A stretch of 64,000 nt of DNA, taken from Paraburkholderia polaris (GTDB lineage Bacteria; Pseudomonadota; Gammaproteobacteria; Burkholderiales; Burkholderiaceae). Each line of letters begins with the position of its first letter. The first letter of the stretch is position 1. Below, piece by piece: positions 44,021 through 52,695 of this stretch. The notes beneath the pieces are model-generated. The model saw nothing but the letters and a program-made list of their open reading frames with translations. It had not been told where the DNA came from and ran no database searches. The translations under genes were made by a program, and so were the position numbers. The stretch spans positions 1-64,000 of the forward strand of contig NZ_JABBGJ010000056.1 of NCBI RefSeq assembly GCF_012927345.1, given 5' to 3'.

Positions 44021-46330
44021 CTAAGAGACCGCGCCGGCGAGCGTTTTGATCTTTACCTGAAGAGGCTCCACGCGACTTAGTGTGAACATCTCTCCATTAA
44101 CCAAAACCTTCATTGGGTCACCCGCTTCCATTGCTATGTGAACAATCGCAGTCGGTTCCGATATTCTGATCTTCAGATAGCGACTGCGCCATTGCACCGT
44201 AAAGGAAAGGCTCTTCCACGCCGCAGGCAACGTCGGGGCCAGAGCTAGATAATCGTTTCCAAACGATAGGCCCGCGAACCCAAGGACGGCCATCATCCAG
44301 ATGCCGCCGAGACTTGCAATGTGCACGCCACCTTCAATGGCCGCGTGCCTGTCGTCGAGATCGATGGCCGAGGTCTTGCGAAAGAAATCGAGCGCGGTCT
44401 CAGCGTCACCGAGTCTGGCCGCGACTATGCCATGCATGGCGCGGCTCAGAGAGCTGCCATGGCCGCACCGCGATGCGTAGTATTCGAAGTTTTTCGCAGC
44501 GGCGTCACCAGGAAACTCCGCCGGCAGCAGCGCCAGCAGGGCCACAACATCTGCCTGCTTGACAACCTGAGATCGCTGGGTGCGCTCGCGGCCAAGTACG
44601 ACGTCGATTGGGACTGAACGGCCGGAATAGGCGGCGACATCAATGTCTTCGAGGGTGAAAAATCCCGCAAACTGCTCGAACAGACCGGTGCTCGAATCGA
44701 AGCCTGTGGCAATCGCCTTTGCGACCTCACCCCAACGCTGTAGCTCGGCTTCGTCGAGTTTCAGTTGACCTGACAAGCGTCGCCAACTCTCCGGCCAGCG
44801 ATCACGCAGTAATGCAGCAGTCTCAATAGCGCGCCGAATATTCCAGCGTGCCATCACGTTCGTAAAGGCGTTGTCGTCAATCGATTCGTGATATTCATCA
44901 GGTCCGATCACGCCGCGAATATGACAATGGCCATCGGATTCCATCGTCGTGCGGCTTGCCCAGAAGCGAGCGGTCTCCAGAAGAATCTCTGCGCCGGCCT
45001 CGCGGAGGAACGCATCATCTCCGGTGATCCGCCAGTATTGCCAGACGGCGTATGCAATGTCCGCGCTGATGTGTTGTTCCTGCTTGCCGCAGTTGACATC
45101 CACAAGCTTTCGATCAGGACCGACGACTTGAGAGGGGCATGTCTCCGCACCGGTATCGGCCGATTCCCAGGCATACAACGCACCCTGCCAGCCCATTGCC
45201 GCTGCTCTCGCCCGTGCTCCGCTGAGCGTATGGAAGCGATACATCAACAATGCTCGTGCTGCCTGAGGCCACGTCAACGTGTAGAACGGCAGCAGATATA
45301 TTTCCGTGTCCCAGAAGACGTGCCCGTGATAGTCGTCGCCCGTGAGTGCTCTCGCAGCGATCGAAACATGTTCGTCGGCTGGATTGGCCGCGCCGTTCAG
45401 ATGGTAGAGCGCGAATCGTAAAGCCTGTTGCGCGACTGGATCGCCCTCAACCTCGACGTCGCTGCACGCCCAGCGGTTATCCCACGCCCTCTCGTGCGCC
45501 GCTACCACGGCTGGCCAACCCATCATCTGCGCAGACTCCAGAGCTTCCTGCGCGCCACGAGCAGGATCGATATCATCCTTGCCGGCGCGTGTCATGGCCA
45601 CCGTCCGCGCGAGACATATAACCTGTCCCGGGCTCGACGTCCACTTCCACGACCATTGCGACAGGCCGCATACGGTAGAAGGAACGAGGCGCCGGTCAAT
45701 CTGCAGGGATACTGCGGTGGCGACCGCGAGGCGTGTACCGGAGGATTCCGTGCGCCATACGCTGAGACCGTGCTCCGCACGGTCGGATAACAGACCGATA
45801 TCCACCGCGTCGATCGACGCTTCCAGCGTGACCTCGATTGCCCCTTGTTCCATCTCCAGCAGGATGATTTGCATTCCAATCGCGCGCTGGCTGAGAGAAG
45901 CGATATGGAAACTCCGCAACTTTACGCCGGAAGCAGACGCGTTCGACAGGCGCGCCCTGCCGATCACAGCGCCACGCTGCATGTCGAGGATCCTCTCCTG
46001 CCCCGTTGCGTCCTCGATGTGGTGTATCAGAGGTTCCCCTTGCAGCAGGATCCGAACCTTCATCCAGTCGGGCGCCACGGCGAGTCTCGGGATGGCCGGC
46101 TCTTCACCGGCTGTATCGAACAGTCCGGCAACGAGTGTTCGCGAGTTGGCTACCCACCGACCGCCACGGTGTATCGCCCGCGCACCGCGCACGCCTAAAA
46201 AGCCGTTACTGATCGCGAAACGCGCGGCGCGGCTACATTCAAGCAAAGAGTCGTAGCCTTCTTCCAGCACGATCCAGCTCGAATCGGCGGTTGGGCGCAT
46301 CACCTGATCTAACTGTTCAGGACTTTTCAT
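44021..46330 (-). CDS. GH65 disaccharide phosphorylase (maltose/trehalose/kojibiose phosphorylase type)
   Basis: 769 residues, GH65 architecture: N-terminal beta-sandwich, linker, (alpha/alpha)6 barrel and C-terminal beta domain. GHVFWDTEIYLLPFYTLTWPQAARALLMYR and the acid Glu in HIRGVIGPDEYHESIDDNAFTN are the catalytic region; the phosphate-side loop HGSSLSRAMHG is present. It releases beta-glucose 1-phosphate from a glucose disaccharide; substrate cannot be told by eye, but the adjacent trehalose synthase-like gene favours maltose or trehalose. It overlaps pgmB by 14 nt. Confidence 0.9.
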   Translation of the reverse strand: MKSPEQLDQVMRPTADSSWIVLEEGYDSLLECSRAARFAISNGFLGVRGARAIHRGGRWVANSRTLVAGLFDTAGEEPAIPRLAVAPDWMKVRILLQGEPLIHHIEDATGQERILDMQRGAVIGRARLSNASASGVKLRSFHIASLSQRAIGMQIILLEMEQGAIEVTLEASIDAVDIGLLSDRAEHGLSVWRTESSGTRLAVATAVSLQIDRRLVPSTVCGLSQWSWKWTSSPGQVICLARTVAMTRAGKDDIDPARGAQEALESAQMMGWPAVVAAHERAWDNRWACSDVEVEGDPVAQQALRFALYHLNGAANPADEHVSIAARALTGDDYHGHVFWDTEIYLLPFYTLTWPQAARALLMYRFHTLSGARARAAAMGWQGALYAWESADTGAETCPSQVVGPDRKLVDVNCGKQEQHISADIAYAVWQYWRITGDDAFLREAGAEILLETARFWASRTTMESDGHCHIRGVIGPDEYHESIDDNAFTNVMARWNIRRAIETAALLRDRWPESWRRLSGQLKLDEAELQRWGEVAKAIATGFDSSTGLFEQFAGFFTLEDIDVAAYSGRSVPIDVVLGRERTQRSQVVKQADVVALLALLPAEFPGDAAAKNFEYYASRCGHGSSLSRAMHGIVAARLGDAETALDFFRKTSAIDLDDRHAAIEGGVHIASLGGIWMMAVLGFAGLSFGNDYLALAPTLPAAWKSLSFTVQWRSRYLKIRISEPTAIVHIAMEAGDPMKVLVNGEMFTLSRVEPLQVKIKTLAGAVS

Positions 46331-47069
46331 AGACCCGCCGGCAAAGCCTTCCTCGAGACAGTTGATCGAGATCGATCTCGTCCAGACTAGTCACGACCAG
46401 ATTGGCGCCTGCCGCCCAGAGCGACTTCGCATCATCCAGCCGCGCGACCCCAAGTGCTGCCATTCCACCCGCGCGGGCGGCCTCGATACCAGCCGGCGCA
46501 TCTTCGACCACGAAGCAGTGCTCAGGCGCGGCGGGCAGCTCCGCGGCAGCGAGCAGGAATATCGCCGGATCCGGCTTGCCGGCAGGCAAATCCTGGCCGC
46601 AGACATTGGCGCCAAATACGTCGAAGAGGCTGCGGTGGTCATCAAGCCGGATGCGCCGCATCATGTCGTTAGCATTCTTCGAGGATGACGCGACGGCAAT
46701 CGGAAAGCCGAGTGCCCTTACGGCATTAACGAAACGAAGTGCGTCTGCAAAAGCCGACACGGCGCCGGTGCCGATGAGCGCCTCTAACCGCCTCTGCTTG
46801 CTCTCTGCATATGCTTCAGCGCGTTGCGCGGCGTTCGGCACCCCTAGCGCTTGCAGCGCTGCGAGCGCGCCACTCAGTCGCGGCTTTCCAGCCACCTGAG
46901 ACTGGTACATCGCCGTGGTGAACCTTGCTTCATCGGCGAAGCCCTTGAGCGCTTCGCGCCAAGCACGTTCGTGAGGAGACGCGAGCAACACGCCGTCGAC
47001 ATCAAAAATGCCGGCGGACAGGGCGCCGTGGCGGTCTGGCGAGGGGGCTTGGGCTTGGCGACCTGTCAT
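46317..47069 (-). CDS. pgmB: Beta-phosphoglucomutase / HAD-family hydrolase
   Basis: 250 residues. HAD motifs: FDVDGVLLASPHERAWREAL (nucleophile and general acid Asp), VASSSKNANDMM (Ser), GKPDPAIFLLAA (Lys) and VVEDAPAGIEAARAGG (Asp). The PHERAW helix and the GH65 partner overlapping by 14 nt support beta-phosphoglucomutase, which turns beta-glucose 1-phosphate into glucose 6-phosphate without ATP. The start is set at 47069; an ATG at 47078 is also possible and the in-frame reading to 47264 includes the element A4 promoter, so it is rejected. Confidence 0.88.
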   Translation of the reverse strand: MTGRQAQAPSPDRHGALSAGIFDVDGVLLASPHERAWREALKGFADEARFTTAMYQSQVAGKPRLSGALAALQALGVPNAAQRAEAYAESKQRRLEALIGTGAVSAFADALRFVNAVRALGFPIAVASSSKNANDMMRRIRLDDHRSLFDVFGANVCGQDLPAGKPDPAIFLLAAAELPAAPEHCFVVEDAPAGIEAARAGGMAALGVARLDDAKSLWAAGANLVVTSLDEIDLDQLSRGRLCRRVYEKS

Positions 47070-47159
47070 GCGTGGCATCTGTCCAAAATGATGGCGGGCG
47101 GTCGCAATCAACCGGGCGTGGCTAAGTTTGACTCCACGAATCGAGTCACATCTGGATGC

Positions 47160-47206
47160 ACAGTAGCTGACAAACGCCCGACACAACAGGCTCGGAAAAC
47201 ACTCAA
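47160..47206 (-). promoter_or_regulatory. Element A4 promoter facing pgmB-GH65
   Basis: The most degenerate copy, TTGAGTGTTTTCCGAGCCTG at 47187-47206, with TACTGT at 47160-47165 starting at position 42. It lies 111 bp from the oppositely directed copy A5, so this 422-bp gap (47070-47491) is a divergent two-promoter region without a gene. Confidence 0.65.
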
Positions 47207-47317
47207 GCAGTCCAGTTCGCGGCTCGCCTAGGAATTGAACGATTCGCAGCGGTCCGTTCCGCATGGATGGGGCGCGCCCGGTTCACGTTAGTGGGCCCGG
47301 TGCCTAAGCGTGGAGAT

Positions 47318-47364
47318 CTGAGTAGTTTCCGACTCTGTCGCGCGAAGGTTATGCGCCCTACCAT
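47318..47364 (+). promoter_or_regulatory. Element A5 promoter facing the BON-domain gene
   Basis: CTGAGTAGTTTCCGACTCTG at 47318-47337 and TACCAT at 47359-47364, hexamer at position 42. It is the only copy on the plus strand, and it faces the only downstream plus-strand gene among the set, which supports orientation dependence. Confidence 0.78.
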
Positions 47365-47491
47365 CAAGAATCAGGACAGGGTTGCGTCTTCAGAGTCAAC
47401 GAAGGCTCGCGCTGAAGATGACATCTTCAGGCGCTGAATGCACGCAACACTGTCAGTTCATCTTCCCTTTATCAATCTTCCCGGAGACATC

Positions 47492-48148
47492 ATGGCAGTC
47501 ATCTATGACGACACTAAGCTGCAAGAGGCAGTCCTTGCGGAACTCGCATGGGAGCCGAGTGTGACGGCTGCACATATCGGTGTGACCGCGATCTCGGGCG
47601 TCGTCACGCTAACCGGTCACGTCGAAAGCTTCGCGGAGAAACATGCGGCTGAAACTGCCGCCGCCCGCGTGAAGGGCGTCGAGGCGGTAGTCGAAGAGAT
47701 CGAGGTCCGACTCGGCTTCGACGCACAGCGCAGCGATAACGATATCGCGGCAGCAGTGGTCAATCGACTAGAGTGGGACGTCGCCGTGCCACGGGATGCA
47801 ATCAAGGTTAAGGTCGAAAGCGGCTGGATTACCCTGAGCGGAGATGTTGACTGGAATTTCCAGAGAGAGGCAGCCGTCCAGGACGTACGCAGACTGCTAG
47901 GGGTCGTCGGTGTGTCAAATCAGATCGCGATCAAAGCTGGGGTCGATGTTTTGCAGGTGCGCGGAAACCTCATGCACGCCCTTTATCGCTCTTGGTCCGA
48001 CCCACAGAACATCACGGTCACCGCGCACGGTGGAACAGTGCGGCTGACCGGCACTGCCCGAACGCCGCATGATCGTGACCTTGCCGCAATGACCGCCTGG
48101 TCGACACCGGGGGCAACTGCGGTGGTGAATGACATTACGATCTCGTAG
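47492..48148 (+). CDS. BON-domain protein with three BON repeats
   Basis: 218 residues, no signal peptide. Three BON units (residues ~8-72, 78-146, 148-216) with repeated SGVVTLTGHVES, SGWITLSGDVDW and GGTVRLTGTART strands and a G.V.AVVNDI-type end. BON domains bind membranes or phospholipid, as in OsmY. The start at 47492 has GGAG 7 nt upstream. Cytoplasmic multi-BON proteins are often stress induced. Confidence 0.88.
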   Translation: MAVIYDDTKLQEAVLAELAWEPSVTAAHIGVTAISGVVTLTGHVESFAEKHAAETAAARVKGVEAVVEEIEVRLGFDAQRSDNDIAAAVVNRLEWDVAVPRDAIKVKVESGWITLSGDVDWNFQREAAVQDVRRLLGVVGVSNQIAIKAGVDVLQVRGNLMHALYRSWSDPQNITVTAHGGTVRLTGTARTPHDRDLAAMTAWSTPGATAVVNDITIS

Positions 48149-48176
48149 CAGCCGACCCGCTTGCGTTCCTTCAGCT

Positions 48177-48926
48177 TCAGTCAGCGGTATTCCCGTGAGC
48201 GGGGAATTGCGAGTGGGCCTTCCCGTCCGGCAGCGGCGACCACCCTGGCCGCACACTCTGGGCTGACTCAATGATCACCAGATAATGTCCGGCCCATGGT
48301 GTCGGAGTGCGTCTGGGCTTCAATATCCACAGCGATTGACCCGATGCCACCCGCGCTTCGTAGTCCGCGTCGAGAATTCCGTGGTTATCAAAGAAGACAT
48401 TCAGCGCTGCTGGAATGCGCACGCACCCCTTTGAATGACGAACGCCGAGGACGGGCTCCAGCTTGTCCGGATCGGTCGCGTGCATCTGGAAACGCATCTG
48501 GGACTTCCCGCCCTTTCCCCACCCTCGTTCGCCCTGAGCCCAGCCAAAATCGTAGATGCGCATATCACGACCACCATAGCCTCGAATCTTGAATTCGTTG
48601 AGCGTCCCTTCCGACCGAAAGTCCATGTTGCGCGGCGTATGTTCGAAGACGCCAAGAGGCGTGATGAAGTGATCGTAACTTCCTGGAAGACCGGTTGACA
48701 CCGGCGTCGCTCCGAGCATCTGCCAGATGCCATCCGGCTTTGCCCGAAAGTAGATGAATAGCGCCTGCACGTTCTTGCTGCGATCGACAAGCAGCACATA
48801 CTCGTTTGCGATCGAGCCAACGGAGTTTCCCTGCAGCGCCTGCTGCAATTTTGCACCATAGACCAATTGTGCGGTAACCGGCACGTTTAGCCGTCTTTCA
48901 ACTTCCTTCGCAAAAGTCTTGCCCAT
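48177..48926 (-). CDS. L,D-transpeptidase (YkuD) catalytic part, lacking its own export signal
   Basis: 249 residues from the only downstream ATG. The YkuD domain begins ANEYVLLVDRSKNVQALFIYFRA and ends with the catalytic motif HSKGCVRIPAALNVFF (His and Cys present). Such enzymes cross-link peptidoglycan or attach lipoproteins outside the membrane, so they need export, but this open frame has no signal. Upstream, the same frame stays open for 75 further codons to an in-frame TGA at 49152-49154 and then joins the signal-anchor reading at 49155-49376. The gene is thus likely broken, unless the stop is a base error or is read through. Confidence 0.82.
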   Translation of the reverse strand: MGKTFAKEVERRLNVPVTAQLVYGAKLQQALQGNSVGSIANEYVLLVDRSKNVQALFIYFRAKPDGIWQMLGATPVSTGLPGSYDHFITPLGVFEHTPRNMDFRSEGTLNEFKIRGYGGRDMRIYDFGWAQGERGWGKGGKSQMRFQMHATDPDKLEPVLGVRHSKGCVRIPAALNVFFDNHGILDADYEARVASGQSLWILKPRRTPTPWAGHYLVIIESAQSVRPGWSPLPDGKAHSQFPAHGNTAD

Positions 48927-49151
48927 TTCAATGGCGCCTGCGGGATCCAGCGCTGTCGCCTGTGCAACATTAGGCGCGATCAGGTCAGGCGAAGCGTCGA
49001 TATGCGGTTCGCCAGCCTTGATCTTTCCTGGCTCCGATGCGTCACTCGCTGACGGGATAGTTGAAGCCGTGCCTGCCTCAATACCGTCGTTCGACGCGTA
49101 GATAACATCGGACGGTAACGGTACGCGGGAATCGCGTAAAACCCAGCGCGT

Positions 49152-49376
49152 TCATGTTGCGTCGACTTTCAGAATCCATTTAGCCTCATCACGCCTGCTT
49201 CTGAACCCCTGCGTGGCGTGTTGCTGCTCCCCGATTTCCGCTACTGGACGCGCACTGGAAGCTTGCACTGGATCGACACTGCTACTTCCGCGGTTCAATA
49301 ACAGTGTTGCGGCTAGAACCGCAACTAGTGCTAAAGCCGCCGCGCCATTCCGATTCGTCACTATGCCGTTTTTCAC
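49152..49376 (-). pseudogene. N-terminal membrane-anchor part of the L,D-transpeptidase gene, ended by in-frame TGA
   Basis: 74 residues: MKNGIVTNRNGAAALALVAVLAATLLLNRG, an uncleaved signal anchor, then a polar stretch ending KWILKVDAT before TGA. The frame is identical to that of the catalytic part (distance divisible by three), and the 75 codons between are open and linker-like (TRWVLRDSRVPLPSDVIYAS..). Confidence 0.7.
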
Positions 49377-49407
49377 GTTGAATTTTCACTATGTCGCCTG
49401 CCAGCAC

Positions 49408-49599
49408 TCAAGTGACCTCATGAATGGCACGGCCGGCTTTTTCAGACGATGCGATATTGGCCATCGTGATTTCGGCGATTGCTGCCAGTGCGTCGCTCGT
49501 AAAGAAACCCTGATGGCCAGTGACCAGGACGGTCGGAAACGTCAGGAGGCGCTCGAAGACATCGTCGCCGATCACTTCGTCCGATATGAGACGGCGACT
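49408..49599 (-). pseudogene. 3' relic of a D-lactate dehydrogenase (LdhA-like) gene
   Basis: The last ~63 codons read ISDEVIGDDVFERLLTFP, then TVLVTGHQGFFTSDALAAIAEITMANI, matching the C-terminus of D-lactate dehydrogenases (D.V..DD.F.RL....NVL.TGHQ.F.T.EAL). Upstream of about 49600 the same frame loses similarity, with no NAD-binding domain or catalytic Arg/Glu. It is therefore a decayed fragment, perhaps left by a deletion. Confidence 0.7.
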
Positions 49600-49977
49600 C
49601 TCGCACTTCCGGAAGAAGGCTCGCGCACCTAAAGTCTTGCGTTGCTGCGGCGCGGCTTCACGCGTACGGGAGCGAGCATCGGCATGATCTGCCCGAGCGT
49701 GCCCGAGGATTGATTCCTGAGAGTGATAGTCCGGCGCCTTCGGGACATCATCCATTTAAGCAAGGACGTACATACGCGCGTCGACATCGAACTATATTTG
49801 CGTTTCATCACGACTCCCTTCGAATCACATAAATCTTGCTGTGAAGACATACCAACGAATGCCCGTATGAATCCGCATGGCTATTCGCTCGCAAACGGCG
49901 TCAAGCGAGACACCTGAAGAGAAGCGTTTACTAGCGCCTTAGCGGAAGACCGGGTGGTTTCCGCAGACCCATTCTAT

Positions 49978-50847
49978 TTATGCGGCGGTCTTAAGCGGCG
50001 TGACAGCCGCACCCGCAAGATCATCTCCCGCGATCGCAAGCGCGAGCGCCGGATTCAGGCTATCAACCATCGATGTCGGCATCAGGATCGTCGCCCCGCG
50101 TTCTTTAGTCGTCTCGTAGATGATGTTCATAGCGCGCAACTGGAGAGCACCGGGTTGCTTTTCATAAACTCTCGCGGCCTCAACGAAGTTCGCGGCGATT
50201 GCGGCTTCCGCAGACCCAAGAATGACGCGCGCCTGCTTTTCCCGCTCGGCTTGTGCCTGACGCGACATCGCGTCTTGCAAGGCAACCGGAATCGCAACGT
50301 CGCGGATTTCTACCGAGCCCACGGCGATACCCCACGCCGCTGTCTTGCCGCCGATCTCATCTCTCAGATGAGCGTCCGCAACGGTACGATCAGACAGAAG
50401 CGTTGCCAGCATCGAAGAGCCGATCAGTTCGCGTAGCGTCGTCTGGGCAACACGGTCGATTGCCTGACGGTAATCCGTGATGGCCAGTGCTGCCTTTTGT
50501 GCATCGCAAACGTGCCAGAAAATGATCGCGTCGACGTTGACAGGCACGGTGTCCTTCGTGAGCGCCTGTTCGGCATTGAACGCGGTTGTCTGGATTCGTT
50601 CGTCGATGATGGCGACGACGCTGTCCAGAACGGGAATGATCATGAACAGCCCCGCGCCTCTTACGCTCTGCAATTTCCCGACGCGCAAGATCACAAACTT
50701 TTCCCAAACGTTCGCCACCTTGACAGACATACCGACGAGCAAGGCAATGATAATGAGCGGAGGCCCGAAATAGATATTTACCAGGCCGCCAGCCGCAACA
50801 CCCGCAAGCAGAAAGACCGTGGAAATCAGCAATGTGATCGGATTCAT
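49978..50847 (-). CDS. Slipin (stomatin/SPFH family) membrane protein
   Basis: 289 residues: one or two N-terminal membrane segments (ITLLISTVFLLAGVAAGGL; PPLIIIALLVGMSVKVA), then an SPFH/Band 7 domain (WEKFVILRVGKLQSVRGAGLFMIIPVLDSVVAIIDERIQTTAFNAEQALTKDTVPVNVDAIIFW in parts) and a coiled-coil EREKQARVILGSAEAAIAANFVEAARVY. No neighbouring NfeD partner gene is present. Organises membrane microdomains in known family members. Start at 50847 is in-frame with homology; 50907 is the alternative. Confidence 0.9.
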   Translation of the reverse strand: MNPITLLISTVFLLAGVAAGGLVNIYFGPPLIIIALLVGMSVKVANVWEKFVILRVGKLQSVRGAGLFMIIPVLDSVVAIIDERIQTTAFNAEQALTKDTVPVNVDAIIFWHVCDAQKAALAITDYRQAIDRVAQTTLRELIGSSMLATLLSDRTVADAHLRDEIGGKTAAWGIAVGSVEIRDVAIPVALQDAMSRQAQAEREKQARVILGSAEAAIAANFVEAARVYEKQPGALQLRAMNIIYETTKERGATILMPTSMVDSLNPALALAIAGDDLAGAAVTPLKTAA

Positions 50848-50924
50848 GACGTTTTTCTTCGAAAGAGATGGCGTGTCCAGGTGGACACGCTTGCCGGATG
50901 CAACCAAAACAACCGACGGGTTCG

Positions 50925-51752
50925 TTATCGCTCACCCACCGGCTCGACCACGGCGCTATCTTCACTACCGTCTGGCAGCCAATACTCATGTTGACCGTAG
51001 TGCTTGTGTAGCCGCTCCTCGAAGGATCTATCGATCGGAAACGTGCCGCTGAACAGCGGACTGCTTCTGACTTCATGGCGCGTCAACGGCGTCGACACAG
51101 TCGATCCGATCCAATCAATATGGTTCAGCCAGCGCGTGGCGATCAGCACTTCCTTGCCGCCTGGCCACCAGTTTCTTGTATCCACGATCAGGTACCGGAT
51201 TACCCACGCGACGTCGTCGAACACAAAGCCGTGAACATGGCCAATGCCGCCGTCCGCCGCCTCGATGCCATAGCCCTTGATTGCGCGGGTGCTGCGCAAA
51301 TGGGTATCTTCGGTGCGTGCGTCCTCTTCATGCTCAAGCCGTCGCATGCGCGCGTCGATTTCGACGCCGGGCGCCGCGCCCATCGCCCCGAACGTCGGAT
51401 AGGAACCCATGCCCCACACATAGGCGCCACCCCAATATGCCGGATAGCCGTAGTAACCGAGGTAGTCGATTTCATGTTGGCGCGACACAGGTTTATGCGT
51501 ATCAATGCCCGGACTGTCCTTGACCTGCTGACGTGTCAGGTCCACCTTGATCGTTCCGGACTCCGGATTGTCGCGCTCGAATGAGTAGGGGGAAATCAGG
51601 ACCCGCTCTTTATCGAACAAGTTCCCTGTTTCGACGATAAGATAACGGACGCCCCACGCCTCGTCGTCAAAATAGGCCTCGTCGACGCTGCCGATTTCGC
51701 CGTCACGCGCAATCACCGGGTATCCGTAAAGGCTCTCAATGCTTCGCAACAT
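50925..51752 (-). CDS. PRC-barrel domain protein, two PRC repeats (paralogue of 2097-2912)
   Basis: 275 residues. First PRC unit YPVIARDGEIGSVDEAYFDDEAWGVRYLIVETGN, second GIEAADGGIGHVHGFVFDDVAWVIRYLIVDTRNWWPGGKEVLIATRWLNHIDW. The signature LTRQQVKDSPGIDTHKPVSRQHE and YWGG are shared almost word for word with the protein at 2097-2912, showing a duplicated gene. GGGAG lies 6 nt before the ATG. It precedes the slipin gene by 77 bp and is likely co-transcribed from A6. Confidence 0.88.
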   Translation of the reverse strand: MLRSIESLYGYPVIARDGEIGSVDEAYFDDEAWGVRYLIVETGNLFDKERVLISPYSFERDNPESGTIKVDLTRQQVKDSPGIDTHKPVSRQHEIDYLGYYGYPAYWGGAYVWGMGSYPTFGAMGAAPGVEIDARMRRLEHEEDARTEDTHLRSTRAIKGYGIEAADGGIGHVHGFVFDDVAWVIRYLIVDTRNWWPGGKEVLIATRWLNHIDWIGSTVSTPLTRHEVRSSPLFSGTFPIDRSFEERLHKHYGQHEYWLPDGSEDSAVVEPVGER

Positions 51753-51917
51753 ATCGATACTCCCTGTTTTGCTTCAGCGAAAGCCCTTCTCCAATTGAAG
51801 ACGGGCTCGAATTCCCGGCAGTCCGCTCCGACGACGCAGACCGGTCATCTTGAGCGTGGCCGTTACTCCGCTTTGGAACTGCGGCGTCTTGAAAACACGA
51901 CGGCCTTCCATAAACTG

Positions 51918-51964
51918 ATGGTAGAGATCTGGTGGTCATGTCGATAGCGTCGGAAACTACTCAG
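51918..51964 (-). promoter_or_regulatory. Element A6 promoter facing PRC-barrel-slipin
   Basis: CTGAGTAGTTTCCGACGCTA at 51945-51964 and TACCAT at 51918-51923, hexamer at position 42. The leader to 51752 would be about 160 nt. Confidence 0.78.
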
Positions 51965-52003
51965 CGACCGGATACTTAGCGGCGCGCTTTTTATAGAGCT
52001 CTA

Positions 52004-52525
52004 TCACAGAACGTCGGTCGTGGCACTCACCAAGCCGATTTCCTTGACGTGACGCTTTGCAGCCTGCTCACTATGAAAAAGAGCCAGGACGCCAAGTGCA
52101 ACCGCAGTTTGAGCTTCTCGAAGCGCGGGGACATAGTCTTTGGCTGCGAAATGTCTGGACGCGTCGGCGAGACGCCGGGCGGCATGCTCATGATGGTCAG
52201 CCGCCGTTGCCTGATGCTCGGCACAACTCAGCCCGCCGTGCGCGCTTTCGCCCATGCCGTTAGATGCAGCTTCGAGGCTGAACGGCGTCTCCGAATCCGG
52301 CGACTGTCCTGCAACAACATGTTCGGCATAGCGCGAGACCACCTCACCTGCGCGGTCTCGGGCTTGCAAGCCATGGCCATACGCGATCCACGCCTGGTGA
52401 GCAGCGTGCGCATAGTCCTTGCCAGTCTCATAGTGCCTCGACGCTTCTCGATGAAAGCTGGCAGCCTGTTCGTGATGCGACTGCGCCGATAGAAGATGCG
52501 CCCCTTCCTCTGACTTTGCCGACAT
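52004..52525 (-). CDS. His-rich protein with two internal repeats, unknown function
   Basis: 173 residues, about 10 percent His. Two ~50-residue repeats share HHE.AA....ASRH...KDY.A (from His17 and from His111); each is predicted to be a helical pair. No signal peptide. The clustered His and Glu suggest metal binding or a four-helix arrangement like hemerythrin, but no known family was recognised. AGGAG lies 7 nt before the ATG. It follows element A7. Confidence 0.75.
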   Translation of the reverse strand: MSAKSEEGAHLLSAQSHHEQAASFHREASRHYETGKDYAHAAHQAWIAYGHGLQARDRAGEVVSRYAEHVVAGQSPDSETPFSLEAASNGMGESAHGGLSCAEHQATAADHHEHAARRLADASRHFAAKDYVPALREAQTAVALGVLALFHSEQAAKRHVKEIGLVSATTDVL

Positions 52526-52556
52526 GGTTTTCTCCTGTGCTGCCTAGGTTCAGGAC

Positions 52557-52603
52557 AGCATGGATCAAGGCCTCCTATTCCGATAGGGCCGGAAACTACT
52601 CAG
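52557..52603 (-). promoter_or_regulatory. Element A7 promoter facing the His-rich protein gene
   Basis: CTGAGTAGTTTCCGGCCCTA at 52584-52603 and CATGCT at 52557-52562 (position 42), the weakest of the -10-like hexamers. Confidence 0.7.
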
Positions 52604-52695
52604 CGGAAGCGGAACTGTGCCAGATCATCGCGCACGCATGCATGGCGCGGTTAAGCCGGCGAAGCCGTGCACGGCTCGCTCAAGCCTCTCGAACA

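Noticed and set aside
47070..47264. Longer N-terminus for pgmB
   Set aside because: Would place the element A4 promoter inside the coding region, and the added residues are not HAD-like.
49941..49971. Tenth element A copy (GGGTGGTTTCCGCAGACCC)
   Set aside because: Several mismatches, plus orientation with no plus-strand gene behind it, and no -10-like hexamer at the right distance.
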